Of a DNA stretch of 48,751 nucleotides, positions 38,238 to 48,751 are shown piece after piece. Source of the stretch: Lingula anatina. Its lineage: Eukaryota; Brachiopoda; Lingulata; Lingulida; Lingulidae. The stretch spans positions 51,634-100,384 of the forward strand of contig NW_019775930.1 in NCBI RefSeq assembly GCF_001039355.2, written 5' to 3'. A program made the translations under genes and the position numbers. Under the pieces are notes generated by a model that did no database searches, was not told the origin of the DNA, and saw nothing but the letters and a program-made list of their open reading frames with translations. Within the stretch, counting starts at the first letter, position 1; each line of letters starts with the position of its first letter.

Positions 38238-40822
38238 CAACCTTATTCAAAACTCTTTTACTGATCTTGCTTTTTATGCCACTTCATTTGATGATGATGT
38301 TCACTTTTTTCTGATCCCAAGTCTTTTAAGACATTAAAAAGCACTATATATAATCCTTTTCCTTTTTTTTTTTTTTTTGGTCTAACATCACATCAAAATT
38401 AGCCATTTATGAAAAACAAAGCAGACTCTAATACCCAACTGAATAAATAGGCCCCTATCACACATTCTGTGTTCAAATCCCACGTATTACCATTGTCCAT
38501 GTTTGGTGACTTTGTTTTTGTGTGACCAAATAAAAAATATCCTAAACATTCTGTGGAAAAAGGGACCAGCATGTCAAAGATATCTGAATCCATTTTAAAA
38601 CCAGCATGTGTTGTAGTCTTTTTTTTTAAACAAACAAAACTAAGTAGACAAATAGGAAAGGTAAATAAATATATTTCACTGAAAGGATAAAATCTTACTT
38701 TTAAAATTTTTTGCTTGTCAGTTGTTAGACTATTTGTATCAGAGATTGAAAGCACAATGCGTCATCTGCAACCATATTTTACGGTATTTTATGAAGTATA
38801 AACATGCTTTGTTTCAATAAATAAAAACACATTTTTCCTAGCACTTTAATTTTTATCAATGCTAATTTGAGGAAAAAGCAAAATAAAAAGCAGTTTCTAC
38901 AGGAGAACAGGCATTGACATTATGTCAACCTCCTTTTTTTCTCAAAATTTGACGAAAAAAGAACAACATACATTCAAGGGTGGAAAAGCCACACCCAACC
39001 AGATGTATTGCTAGGAAAAGGTCCAAGATATCAATCAAAAGTGCACCAAATTTTGCTGAACGCAACCAGCAGGGTGCTAAGGAAATATATGAACACATTA
39101 TTCTTAACAGTTCAACCTTTCTTTTTTGAGCACCTATATATTTTCATTCAATCATTTCATCAGACGCATAAATATCATAAAAGAGACTGAAATGGTGAGG
39201 CAAGCTCGTTCTAGGTGCACAGCAGGCCATTTAATGTGTAGATGTTGTCAAAAACGTCCTCGTACTCCTTTTCTCATCCACATCAAATATACGCACCTAT
39301 ATCATCTATCTTTTCTTCATAATTTTTTCAAACACAACACTTTTAATAACTGGATATTTGATGTTGGTCATAATTTTTTGATAGTATTTCACAGGAGAGA
39401 CAATAACCCACCAATGGCTGCAAGGAAGCAATCCATGTCTGATGATGTTGCTTTTGTATAAGAGTGTCTGTTTTTACTATATTTCCCATGTGGTTTGTTT
39501 TTCTCCTTATACCTGAAGCCCCTAAGAAGTACCTAGCTAAGCTCACTACAGTTTCAACAGAAAAAAAAAACTCAATCAGACATTTTACAATTCCGGAGGA
39601 GCAAAACCCCAAATGAATGCAACAAGTGATAGCTTCCCTTCATCTTCTTCTCACTCCGTGCTGGGTTAACGATCTTAATGATGTATTGGTACTGATATTT
39701 ACAGGGAGACGGATGCAACAAGTGAAGGTTTCTCCTGTTTTATGAAGCTCGCACCGCAGTGAGAAAAAGTCAAGTCAATGACTAACAAGCCATTTCCAAA
39801 GGTGAGCCCCTCCAATAACCATGTCTGGGTTGCTTGTCTCCTCGCTCATTTTCTACCTGCTCGTTTACTGAACTGCTTGATTTACGTTTCAAGTGTTGGG
39901 AGGGTCAATGGAGTGGGGGGGGGGGGTTGCTAGAAAAGAGGGGAAAATGAGGTCTTGTATTTGGATTTATGCATTTTGAATAATTTTTATCATAACTGCC
40001 ATCTGGTATTTCCATATCAGAAGAAAAATTAACATCAAGACTTTGATGTTTATTTCACACAATGGAGGAAACTAAGAGTTGGAGATGAGAACTGATACAT
40101 TCAGTTTTTTTAATTGCATTTCTTTTTGTTTAAATAATCTATATTGCATGGCATCCCCGCATGAGAAGGAAGACACTGAACATGTAAATATGAGATTGAA
40201 ATCCCATATAGTAAACAAGAACAAAAAAAGGCCAAATAATTCCCATTAAAAGCTAGATATTATACTACATAATCACTAATGCTAAGAAATTAAATAAAAA
40301 ATACTAAACAAAATATCCTTATTTTTTCACTCTTTCTTCTTTACACTTCATAATTTATTCATTTATATGCTGGATAAAATGTAAATAAATTATTAAACAA
40401 TTGCAACACTTGATTCTACTTCAAAAGCAACTAAATAAGTGAAATTAGACTTATGCAATCAAGAAAGCAAAAACTGTCAAAGGTACAGACTCATAGTTTT
40501 ATTATGATTAACCTGTAATCCTCAAAGTAAAAAAAAAAAATAAACAATTGGTTTAATTAAATGAATGAATGAATAAATAAATAAATTGGAAGTTTTGCTG
40601 ACAAGGAAAGCATTTAATATCGTTACGTGACTCCTATATATTAAAACCAAAAACGATCTGCAAAATGATCTGATCAGGCTTATTTGAATTTGACCTATAT
40701 ATCAATCTTGTGGGAGACTAAAACTTCAAAGCAAAACTTTTTTTAGTAATTGCAATGACAAGCAAATGAACTTGCACAGAAACAGTCATAAATGGTATGA
40801 GCAGACAATATATAACAACAAC

Positions 40823-40839
40823 CGAGAGAGAGAGAGAGA
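40823..40839. repeat. (GA)n tract
   Basis: Eight GA units, about 470 bp inside the intron from the donor. Confidence 0.9.
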
Positions 40840-41303
40840 TGGGATTTTTTAAGGAGGAAAACTGCATATTAAGTCATGCAGCCTACTGGCAATTTATAAA
40901 ACCCATACAAAATGCCACATGAAAGCAATAATATCAGGTACACATTAATTGAAACATATTATACTAAATATCTTACTTCAACCTGCATTTTTCTCTCATG
41001 TCAGACAGTCATAGCATATTATAGACATTTACACCAGTGTGATCTACCTAACCCAGACAATTTTTTTTATGAATGCCATATTTCTTTTAGATATCAAATG
41101 GATATGATTTATTTTCACTGAAAAGAAAAAAAGAAAATATTGGTAGTGGAAAAAGACCAATACAATCTTCTCATGAAAAAGAGGATAATTTTTGTATCCA
41201 TTTCTGATGCAAATAATTTTTTCTTTGTCTATAAAGGAAGAAATGCGTCTTGAAAGCACAGGCTTTCAGCACTCACACACAAATACACAAACAATGAGCG
41301 TAC

Positions 41304-43124
41304 CTGTACTTTATGTTCCCCTACAGAGAATCCGAGCAAGGCCGTCCCTGAATCCGCGTGTTCTTGGACCTTCACCAGAGTACTGCAGTCTATTTTGAGA
41401 TCAGAACTTATATCTGCACTTTGCTGAAAATCTTCAGTCCGTAAGTCCTCCACCCTCTTAAGTTCTCCATTAGCTAGTTGTATGATTGAGCCCTTCATAA
41501 AGTGAGGCGGAAAGTGGGGCTGCGGGAACGTGGACACGGGTTGGAGGGGTGGGGGAGGAGGGAGGTGGGTGGGGAATGATACCCCGGGGGGTGGACCACC
41601 TAAATGAGGCGGAGGCCCACCTTGTGCAGGCTGTAAAGGTGGAGGATGCTTCTGAGTTCTTTGTCGTTTGGGAGACGGGGTGTCTCCTTTGAAAACTTGA
41701 GCAGTACCCTTAGAATTCCCTGAGCCACCTGTGCTGTCATAGTGTGTGTCGTGGGGCCTTTCGACCTTATGCGCCTTCCATGGCCCCTCTTTCCCACCCC
41801 CACCAGCGCCCCCTGTGTGTCTGGACATTTCAGAGCGATACTGCGAGGCCTTCTGTGAGAGTGAATGTTGAGGTAGCCCTCGTTCGTGTCCACCGTGTCC
41901 GCCAGGAGAGGGCGGCCGTCGCATTAACGGGCCTGACGTGGCTTCCTTTGGTGGCAGGTGTGTGGGGGTGAGGGGTTGTGTAGGGGGCTGGGGGTGAATG
42001 CTTGGTCCTGGGGGAGTGCCCGGTGGGAGATATGGAGGTATCTGTGGCCCGGGGGGAAAGAGTGAGGATCTCTGGGGGTGAGGTAGTTGCCCGCGACCTA
42101 AGTCCTGCAGGGCGGAACTCGCACTGTTCCCGCCAAAAGTGTCTACAGTTGGAAACACAGTCAACGCACTGGGAGGGTACATCCCATAATGTGGAAAGAT
42201 AGTCGAGTACGGACTGAGAGATGCAGAATTTCCCGTGTACACAGATGGCAGGTAAGACGGCAACGTTGTTGCAGAAGAATACATCGGGAACTGTGATTGG
42301 TAGATTCTACCCGCATGATCTGGAAGAGTCAGTGGAGGTCTAAAAACCCCGGGGTAGTGGACCCCGGGGAGAAATGGGTGTGGTGCTTCTCCTGGACCTC
42401 CCAGCCCCCCACCCCCTGCTCCTGATGGCAGCAGCCCAGGCTGAGGGCGGTGAGGCTGGGTGGTGATCGGATTAATCCATGGCAGGTGGGACTCTGTACA
42501 GGTAGTGGGCACGTTACTCCTGGTCATGGTATTCCTGTCCACACCATCTGTATTCATACGCCCGTCCAGACTGACCGATAGTGGACCGACCTGACCATCG
42601 ACATCACCACCACTACTGGGGTCACTGCTAGTGGAACCCTGGCGCCTTTGCTGCTTACCGCTTCCACTTCCTCCCGCGCCAAGCACCTGCTTGTGCTGCT
42701 GCTGCTGCTGTAATATATGTTGTTGGACTTGGCTGCTGTTACTGCTGTTTACTCCGGTGCTGTTACTGTTACTGCTTGTCTCCGTTGACAAGTCGAGACT
42801 TCCGTGTCTGCTGCGTGGCTGGCGACTGCCGCTGTTCCCTTTCCCTCCCTGTGAAGGGATGGGTTTCTGTAAAGTGGGGACTTGTAAGTCTGTGGCACTG
42901 GCCACCACCAGGTCCCGGCCACTCAGTGGCAGGGGAGGTTTCTGTATCTGGACAACTGACCAGGGTCCTGATTTCAGCCGGTCAGGGTTGTTATTGTTAT
43001 TCAGTGCGTCTAGTCTCCTCTGCCATGGTAAGGAGGACGCGGCATCACAGTTGTGCTGCTGGAGTAGCTGACTGGTGGCACGGTGAACAAGGTCTTCTGG
43101 GTAACCTGGCGAGCTGGCCAGCAT
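41304..43124 (-). CDS. ATXN1: Ataxin-1 family protein, main coding exon (residues 1-607)
   Basis: Encodes most of an ataxin-1-like nuclear transcriptional co-regulator; family members bind the repressor Capicua through the AXH domain. From the first in-frame ATG (43,124) the exon gives 607 residues. In order: a Gln/Asn/Ser-rich N-terminus (NNNNN at 42-46, five Gln at 139-143), Gly/Pro-rich disordered sequence, an aromatic Tyr/Pro/Ser stretch at about 273-320, a basic KRQR cluster at 486-489, poly-Pro at 522-526, then the first half of the AXH domain from about 541 (HFMKGSIIQLANGELKRVED). MKGSIIQLANGELK is nearly identical to human ataxin-1. The exon ends after VGEHKVQ at a CAG|GTACGC donor, phase 0, and continues in the exon at 21,357-20,758. 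The ATG context is weak (T at -3), so a start further upstream is possible. No HMG box is present, which argues against HBP1, the other AXH protein. It could be the pre-duplication ancestor of ATXN1 and ATXN1L. Confidence 0.9.
41802..41815 (-). promoter_or_regulatory. CTCF-like core within the coding exon
   Basis: The minus strand reads CAGGGGGCGCTG at the core, full agreement with YAGRKGGCRS; the upstream half of the motif is poor. It overlaps the Gly-rich coding stretch just before the AXH domain, so composition bias of the exon may explain it. Orientation is opposite to the plus-strand sites at 19,196 and 23,786. Confidence 0.2.
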
Positions 43125-43159
43125 AGACTCCGGGCATAGTAACGTCTGGCTGTCTGCCC
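43125..43159 (-). other. 5' leader of the main exon and its splice acceptor
   Basis: On the minus strand TATATATTTGCAG is followed by GGGCAGACAG, a good 3' splice site that puts the exon start at 43,159. The 35 bases before the ATG stay open in frame (GADSQTLLCPES, the first codon being split), with an in-frame TAA only inside the upstream intron. The leader could be 5' UTR, as in human ATXN1 where the main exon carries the start, or coding sequence joined by a phase-1 intron to an exon beyond the window. The near-human protein length from the ATG favours 5' UTR. Confidence 0.6.
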
Positions 43160-46100
43160 CTGCAAATATATAAGAATTCACTTAGTTAATATGAAGTGAA
43201 AGGATAGGACATCAGATATTACTGAATATATGATATTCATGGCAGGCTGCTCTTGGAACAAGACAGAGACCGCCATGAATGAAGGAGGCAAAAATAAGCA
43301 CATCTATATATACATACATATATAACATACTATTATAGGATACAAGAAGCTGGGTATCTGCCTCTGCAATAAGTATTAGAAAACACCTTGAATGGAGTTG
43401 CTAAAAGCAAATATTACTCTCTTCTTATAAAAATTTATGACAGAAAATGCAACGTCAGTCAACCTCTTGCAGCTATAACAAAATGAGAAATGCTTTATGA
43501 ATTAAAAGTCAATGGGTCTGTCATATCAAAGAACTGCCTGTCATTCACTACATAACATCACACTCCTCATTATAATGGACTGTCAATCCCAGATTCTTTA
43601 GCTTAAAAAAAAAAATATCGACAAGCTTCATCTATCTGGGTCTACAAGAACACTGCATCCCACAACTGAGTTTCAGAATCAATGGCAGCATATCGGCACT
43701 AGCTATCTTATCAATGAGAAAAGAAAAAGAAGTATACTTATACAGCCTCCCACAGCCACATAAATCAGTCTCAATGAATTCATGCATAATGTCCATCAAT
43801 TCACAGCAGCAAACACATACAAACAGTATTCGGCAGAATGCACAGACATACGGCAAAACATACGTAATAACCTCCTTGCCTGACGTTGCTCCCTCACCTT
43901 GCACGTACGTCTACACACGTCTGCGTGCAGACACATTCCCCGCATATGGCAAACACAGACTGAAGGCATTTAACATGAACTCACTCAGACTGCCGCTCTA
44001 ATGCAAAGAGCTTGATCCCTCCACCTCACCTTCACATACTCCGTGCTTTCCTTACCTCAGCCCTACTGGCAGTAGCAATGCAAGCAAGCAAACAAGCATG
44101 CAGTGCAGCAGTATACACGTATAAAGAGAGAAGGATCACAACATCAAGAGGCTCAGTTCACAGTTTTTGCTTCATCACGTGATGAAATGAAGAAACACCA
44201 GTTGAAAAAAATTGTATTTTTTTTTTCTGGTTCAGAGGCACCAGGTTTGGTTGGAGGAGAGCCAATGGCCATCTTCTTCATTGTCGTGGAGAGAAAGCCT
44301 ACCCCTAGGGGCACCCCAGTGTTAGCACTAGCTACACGCCAACCAAACTGGGCCCTCGTCTCCCTTTAAGCTATAATTTAAGGTTGGGCTGCAGACAGTT
44401 TCTGCATAACCCCGTCTCTATGTCAGACAACTTGTTATAATGCCAGCACTGGGGCCTAGAGAGGGAAAGGCAGGGCCATGGTGAAAGGGTCCACAGAACG
44501 TATAAGTTCTTAAATTATTCATGGGAAACGCTTCTCTTTCTTTTTTTTCCTTTTTGGCAAAAGAGTGACTGCCCTGATCCAGTATTAACCTTGATCCTTG
44601 CCACAACCAAGGTCTACCATTACCTCGGCAGGTAAAAAAGTACAGAGGATTAAGCAGTGAGAGTACAATGGGCGTTGATACATGGGGTGTTTGCACTGGC
44701 CTGTTGAATTATTAGCACAGACTGGTGAATAGCAACATGAAGGCCCAGGCATGGGTCCTGTTACCTCACAATCCCTCTGTCCAGGCTGTTTATAACCTCT
44801 TTTTTTACCCAGGGCACACAGATGTGCTTCTACCACCCCTCTATCCTCAGCGTGACATAGTAAACAAAAATCTGTTTTTCCTGCCCTTGTATTTCTAAAC
44901 TCTTCCCTGCACTCGTGTTTCAACATCCTCCAATATAAGCAACCTTGCACGTACGAGAACATTTCTGGAGACCTCCTGCTACTGACGAGTTACATAAAAT
45001 GCGAGCCCAAAATGTTTTGTTTCTATTATATACATGTACCACCCCCTTACTACTTTGTATAGGGTTATCCACAAATTATACCACACAAGAGTAAGAATTA
45101 CCTTACTAACTCTGCAGTTTTCATACTTAAAAAACTCTCCATCTCTCGCACCTTAAGGTATAAACTAAAACACATTTCAGATGTGGTTATTTTCTTTACA
45201 TCATAAGGAAATTGACCTCAAGTTTGTGGGTTAAAAACACCAGACTTATCAACAGGTGTGCATAGATTTCTGTAGGACTGTGTAATGAGGAAGGATAAGT
45301 GTAAGTGGACTAATTAGTGCCTGGTGGCAGGTATTTCCATTATACTCTACACAGAGATTAAAAACGCTGGGTCTACAGCTTCTCTGGCTACTAGTCTGTT
45401 AACCTTTACTAAATATGTCCCTACTGACAGGATCACTCCGCAAACTTGTTCCATCTGAAGGTTCGCATTAGCACGGAAGATATTTATTTACCAGCTGACA
45501 TGGTAAATTTTGGGTGAAATAGGTACTGGTAGATGATTAAAAAAATTTTTTTTTTACTGATTGGTGACCAAAATAGTAATTCAATATGGAAACAGTAATG
45601 TTGATAGCATTTTTGTTGTATTGTTAATTTTGATTATTATTTTTCTGTAGGTTAAATTACTTGAAATATTCTTTTTCAATTAAGAAAAAAAAAACCGCTA
45701 TGACCAACTTTTTTCTCCTAAAATATATCTTCTCAGTTTGGTCCTTTTCACTTTGAAATAACGTTTGGGTAGAAAACAAGATCTGAACACACTTTGTCAA
45801 ACAAAGATACATTAATAAATAAATAAAAAAATAAGTAAATAGACCTAAGTCAGAAAAAAGTGATGTAGGAACAAATTCCACCACAAAATCAATAAAAAGA
45901 TACCTGGATTTCAATACATTGCTTGACTCACAAAATTTGACAATTTTGCTAAATGCCTCAACTGGAAATAAAACTTACAAATGACTTCAGAGAAAAATTC
46001 ATCAACTGTTTTCCCCAGAAATATGGACTAATGACAAACGCTTAATGAAACATCTATTTCCATAGCAAAGAATTGATGTAGTTCATTTTTGCTTTCAAAT

Positions 46101-47149
46101 TTCCTTATCTACCGAAGTGAACCGAAAAGCACAACCAAGAGGTGCAGTGCCCAATGCTTAACACAATTGTTACACACGACCACCGTCAATAAAAATCAAA
46201 TAAATACCAAATCATTCCGCTAAAACAAAGCATGTGAAAACACTAGTGCAAAAATTCAATAAAGAGATAATAAATTTTGATGCGAGACAGAAATGAGTAT
46301 TTTTCATGAAATGCTCTCCCCTTTGTGTAATTTTTCTTCATTACACTGCCATATTGCTATGAACTGGTCAATATCCTTCTCCTACTCTTTCACTCTTGTT
46401 CGTACATGCCTCTTATTTACTATAACTCTTCAGTCTATTTTTGTGCAAAAACAAATCAATCAAAAATAAATAAAGAAATCAATAACTTTATAGATAGAAA
46501 AAGCTTAATATTTTTCCTTGAGAAAAAATGAGCCTGAAAAGACTTACCAACAGTTGTAATGAATTTTTTTTTAATTTTGAGAGGAATAATTGTACTAATC
46601 ACTATATAAAATGGACCTATAGAAAAAAATATATAGAAGAATTATTGCTAATAATTTGTGCAAGTGAATAACTGAATAGCTGTAAGAATTAAAAATTATT
46701 CTTACCCTTAATTAATTCCATTTATCCAAATTTACTTAAAATGTGGCATCACCATATTAAAATAACCCAGAAATGACTCTGAAAACTATTTCCTTTCTTC
46801 CCCATCTTGTTTCCTGTCACATTCACTGCATTTTTTATTCGACCACAAATATCCACCATTCAATACCCAATTCTGCCTGGACTGTTTTGCTGTCAAAGAA
46901 ATCCGGACTTACTCATACAATTCCACCATGCCATCAGTAAAACCTGTGAAGTGAAGTCCTCATATACCTGACTAGTGAAATATCTATATTTCTTGAGGGG
47001 ATTCCTCTGTCCTTGTTTACCAGGGATTATATATAATGAGATCCCATAATCCTTGGAATCTAATAGGATTAGTTTCATTTTAAAATAAACATATTTTACG
47101 TGCAGCTTATAGGTTTTTCTTTGCAAATAAAAATAACTCTTACTGCCTT

Positions 47150-47150
47150 T

Positions 47151-47181
<31 letters not shown>

Positions 47182-47183
47182 TT
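47150..47183. repeat. (TTTA)n microsatellite
   Basis: About 8 units, same motif as the array at 7,379. Confidence 0.95.
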
Positions 47184-47996
47184 CATTTTTATTTGATACC
47201 TAGAATATATAAAATCAGTAATCTAAAATAAATAAGATCAACAATCATAAAAACAAAATAATTCACCTGTGCATGTTTATGAGGAAGAAATAAAAAAGAA
47301 AATAGTTTCTTTGCAGGAATGCTCAGAACGAATTGCAAATACTAGACGCTTTTTTCTTCTTTCAGAGGGAGAGAAAAAAACATTAACGGCTCATTTTTTG
47401 ACTATGACCTTTGGTTTTAACATAAATATCTTTGCTATGTTCACCTGGTGATAAATAAAAGAGGGAATACACCTGGTAATGAATAAAACAAGAAAGATCC
47501 TCTCACCAACTCTGTTCACTATTCTGCAGCAGAATGCTACTATATACACACTGGTTTTAAAATCCATGGTCTCTTCCTGCACTCTATAGCCACTGTCCAC
47601 ACCAGAACCAAAATGCCCCATAAATTAATTAGCATCTCAGTCAACAGTAAATCTCACAACACAAAAGAATGTTGGCATTGTCTCAAACAATTACCTATGA
47701 ACCAAAGAAAAGAAAACTGATTTCTACTAATGTGAAAGACGATTAAAGAACAGACCCCCACTCTGTGATTACAAGATAAAACGACATACTCACACCTGCA
47801 ACAATGCATGAGCCTGCACGGACAGCAATAATTTCCGTTAATTTCAGACATAAAACGATAGCTGCATCCAACAAGTTTTCTATTCACACTGCACGCCGGT
47901 GAAACAAGTGCCCAGAGATTGGGGAGAAAAAAAAAGACGAGGTAACAAACTTACACTAGCATGACCGAGCCAACCAATCAATAACCTCACTGGGTG

Positions 47997-48010
47997 GTTG
48001 CCATGACAAC
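47997..48010 (+). promoter_or_regulatory. X-box-like site upstream of the main exon
   Basis: GTTGCCATGACAAC differs from the X-box consensus only at one position (A for G in the right half). It lies about 4.8 kb upstream of the main coding exon in intron or 5' flank. Confidence 0.25.
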
Positions 48011-48751
48011 AGGAAAGCAGGCTCAATGCTGTTCAATGATTTGCTGAATCAGGCAGAATAACTTGAATGATAGCTAACAATTAGTGAGGAAACGCTTTTT
48101 CCCATTATCACACTCAAAGGCAGCCCAGATCAGCCATACTTGAAAACCAATATCTGCGGGTCTTTTCTCAGCGAGTAGGAATCTAACACTCCTCGTTGGT
48201 TAGATTACAAGGGATATCAGGAAGAGACGGCTGAACATGTCAATACTGAGTCAGCATCGGCCAGTAACAAAAGGATTATCCCTACCTGCCTGCCACACCT
48301 TTCACTCTAGTACACCCTTTCACTCTCACGCCTTACCATAAATCCTGTAGAAGTTTTAAAATATATGATTTCGTTGTTATTATTATTATTCCCCTGAACT
48401 GCTTGCTGTGAAAGCAACCTAACTGTTGTTTACAAAAAATATATATCAAAGTCTACAGCTTTCAGTGCGGTAAGCCAGTAACCTTCATCCCAAATCTCAC
48501 CTCTGGGTTCTGAGAATTGTTTTCTGAACTAAACCTACTTTTGTTTCCTTGAAATATTCAACTATCAGGTACATAGATCTACCTGCTGGCAGGTTGCAGG
48601 TGAATTTTTCTGTCTACCTGAGGAAATTTTACTTTGAAACTCCGGGACAGACAGTAAACGGAGGTGCTTTATATCGAGACTGACCTGCTGTGCTACCTCA
48701 GATCTCAATTATAAAAAAAGGAGTAAAAACCATGATAAAAAAATTAAGAAT

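Larger units (their letters stand above)
21358..41303 (-). other. ATXN1: 19.9-kb phase-0 intron splitting the AXH domain
   Basis: Bounded by CAG|GTACGC at 41,304/41,303 and TTTGCAG|GTG at 21,358/21,357. It falls between VGEHKVQ and VTVEAA, the same place in the domain where I recall the human intron interrupting VGEHRAQ|VSVEV. I see no further coding exon inside; the short ORFs there have no recognisable similarity. Contents are AT-rich unique DNA, simple repeats, one inverted-repeat element (about 24.4-25.1 kb) and CpG-rich islets near 27.7-28.0 and 32.2-32.5 kb. Retention of the intron would add 24 unrelated residues after VGEHKVQ and then stop, truncating the AXH domain. Confidence 0.85.
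43160..48751 (-). other. ATXN1: Upstream intron or 5' flank of ataxin-1
   Basis: No coding exon recognised. CpG stays low (about 8 in 45,001-45,840 by hand count), which matches the gene body and suggests the transcription unit continues to the right. Several minus-strand GTAAGT- or GTGAGN-type donors exist (for example near 46,550, 43,897 and 48,501) but none is tied to an identifiable exon. Confidence 0.5.

Noticed and set aside
38400-38500. tRNA-like T-loop phrase GTTCAAATCC near 38,470
   Set aside because: The T-arm stem does not pair and no A-box or cloverleaf can be built.
42631-43126. Plus-strand ORFs of 146 and 116 codons opposite the main ataxin-1 exon
   Set aside because: They are antisense shadows of a GC-rich, repeat-coding exon; their Cys/Leu runs come from reading CAG/AGC repeats backwards.
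1-48751. CRISPR arrays, operons, phage or plasmid genes
   Set aside because: No regularly spaced repeats, no dense ORFs and no ribosome binding sites; the window is clearly eukaryotic.

Overview
The window is a stretch of animal (metazoan) nuclear DNA. It is AT-rich, full of microsatellites and homopolymer runs, has widely separated exons with GT/AG splice sites, and has no prokaryotic gene layout. The only protein-coding gene I can support is an ataxin-1 family gene on the minus strand. It covers two coding exons (about 43,124-41,304 and 21,357-20,758) separated by a 19,946-bp phase-0 intron. Joined, they encode about 806 residues, close to human ataxin-1 (about 815). The product has a long disordered N-terminal part, an AXH domain split by the intron, and a C-terminal basic/Trp motif (RKRRWSAPD) that matches the human NLS / 14-3-3 / U2AF-type ligand motif almost residue for residue.

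Layout. 1-10,320: no recognisable gene; CpG-rich AT-rich DNA with simple repeats, a 345-bp TTAA-flanked MITE-like element (8,349-8,693) and a CpG cluster ending in a consensus splice donor (about 5,850-6,000). About 10,320-20,757: CpG-poor DNA downstream of the ataxin-1 stop, best read as a very long 3' UTR; it holds candidate Pumilio, RFX and CTCF motifs and a tandem duplication (16,809-18,084). 20,758-21,357: terminal coding exon. 21,358-41,303: large intron with a CpG-rich inverted-repeat element (about 24,395-25,130), two CpG-rich islets and many simple repeats. 41,304-43,159: main coding exon. 43,160-48,751: upstream intron or 5' flank, still CpG-poor, so earlier exons and the promoter probably lie past the right edge.

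Organism. CpG density drops sharply at about 10,320: by hand count 32 CpG in the 840 bp to the left and 7 in the 840 bp to the right. This is the pattern expected from mosaic, gene-body DNA methylation, as known in molluscs, echinoderms, amphioxus and other invertebrates, and not from the globally methylated vertebrates. A mollusc or other lophotrochozoan is my best guess, but the species cannot be fixed from the sequence.

No new multi-gene system is visible. The most interesting signals are the conserved ataxin-1 interaction motif in an invertebrate, the methylation-footprint boundary that predicts an approximately 10-kb 3' UTR, an unrecognised foldback-type mobile element, and homotypic RFX and CTCF-like motif sets.
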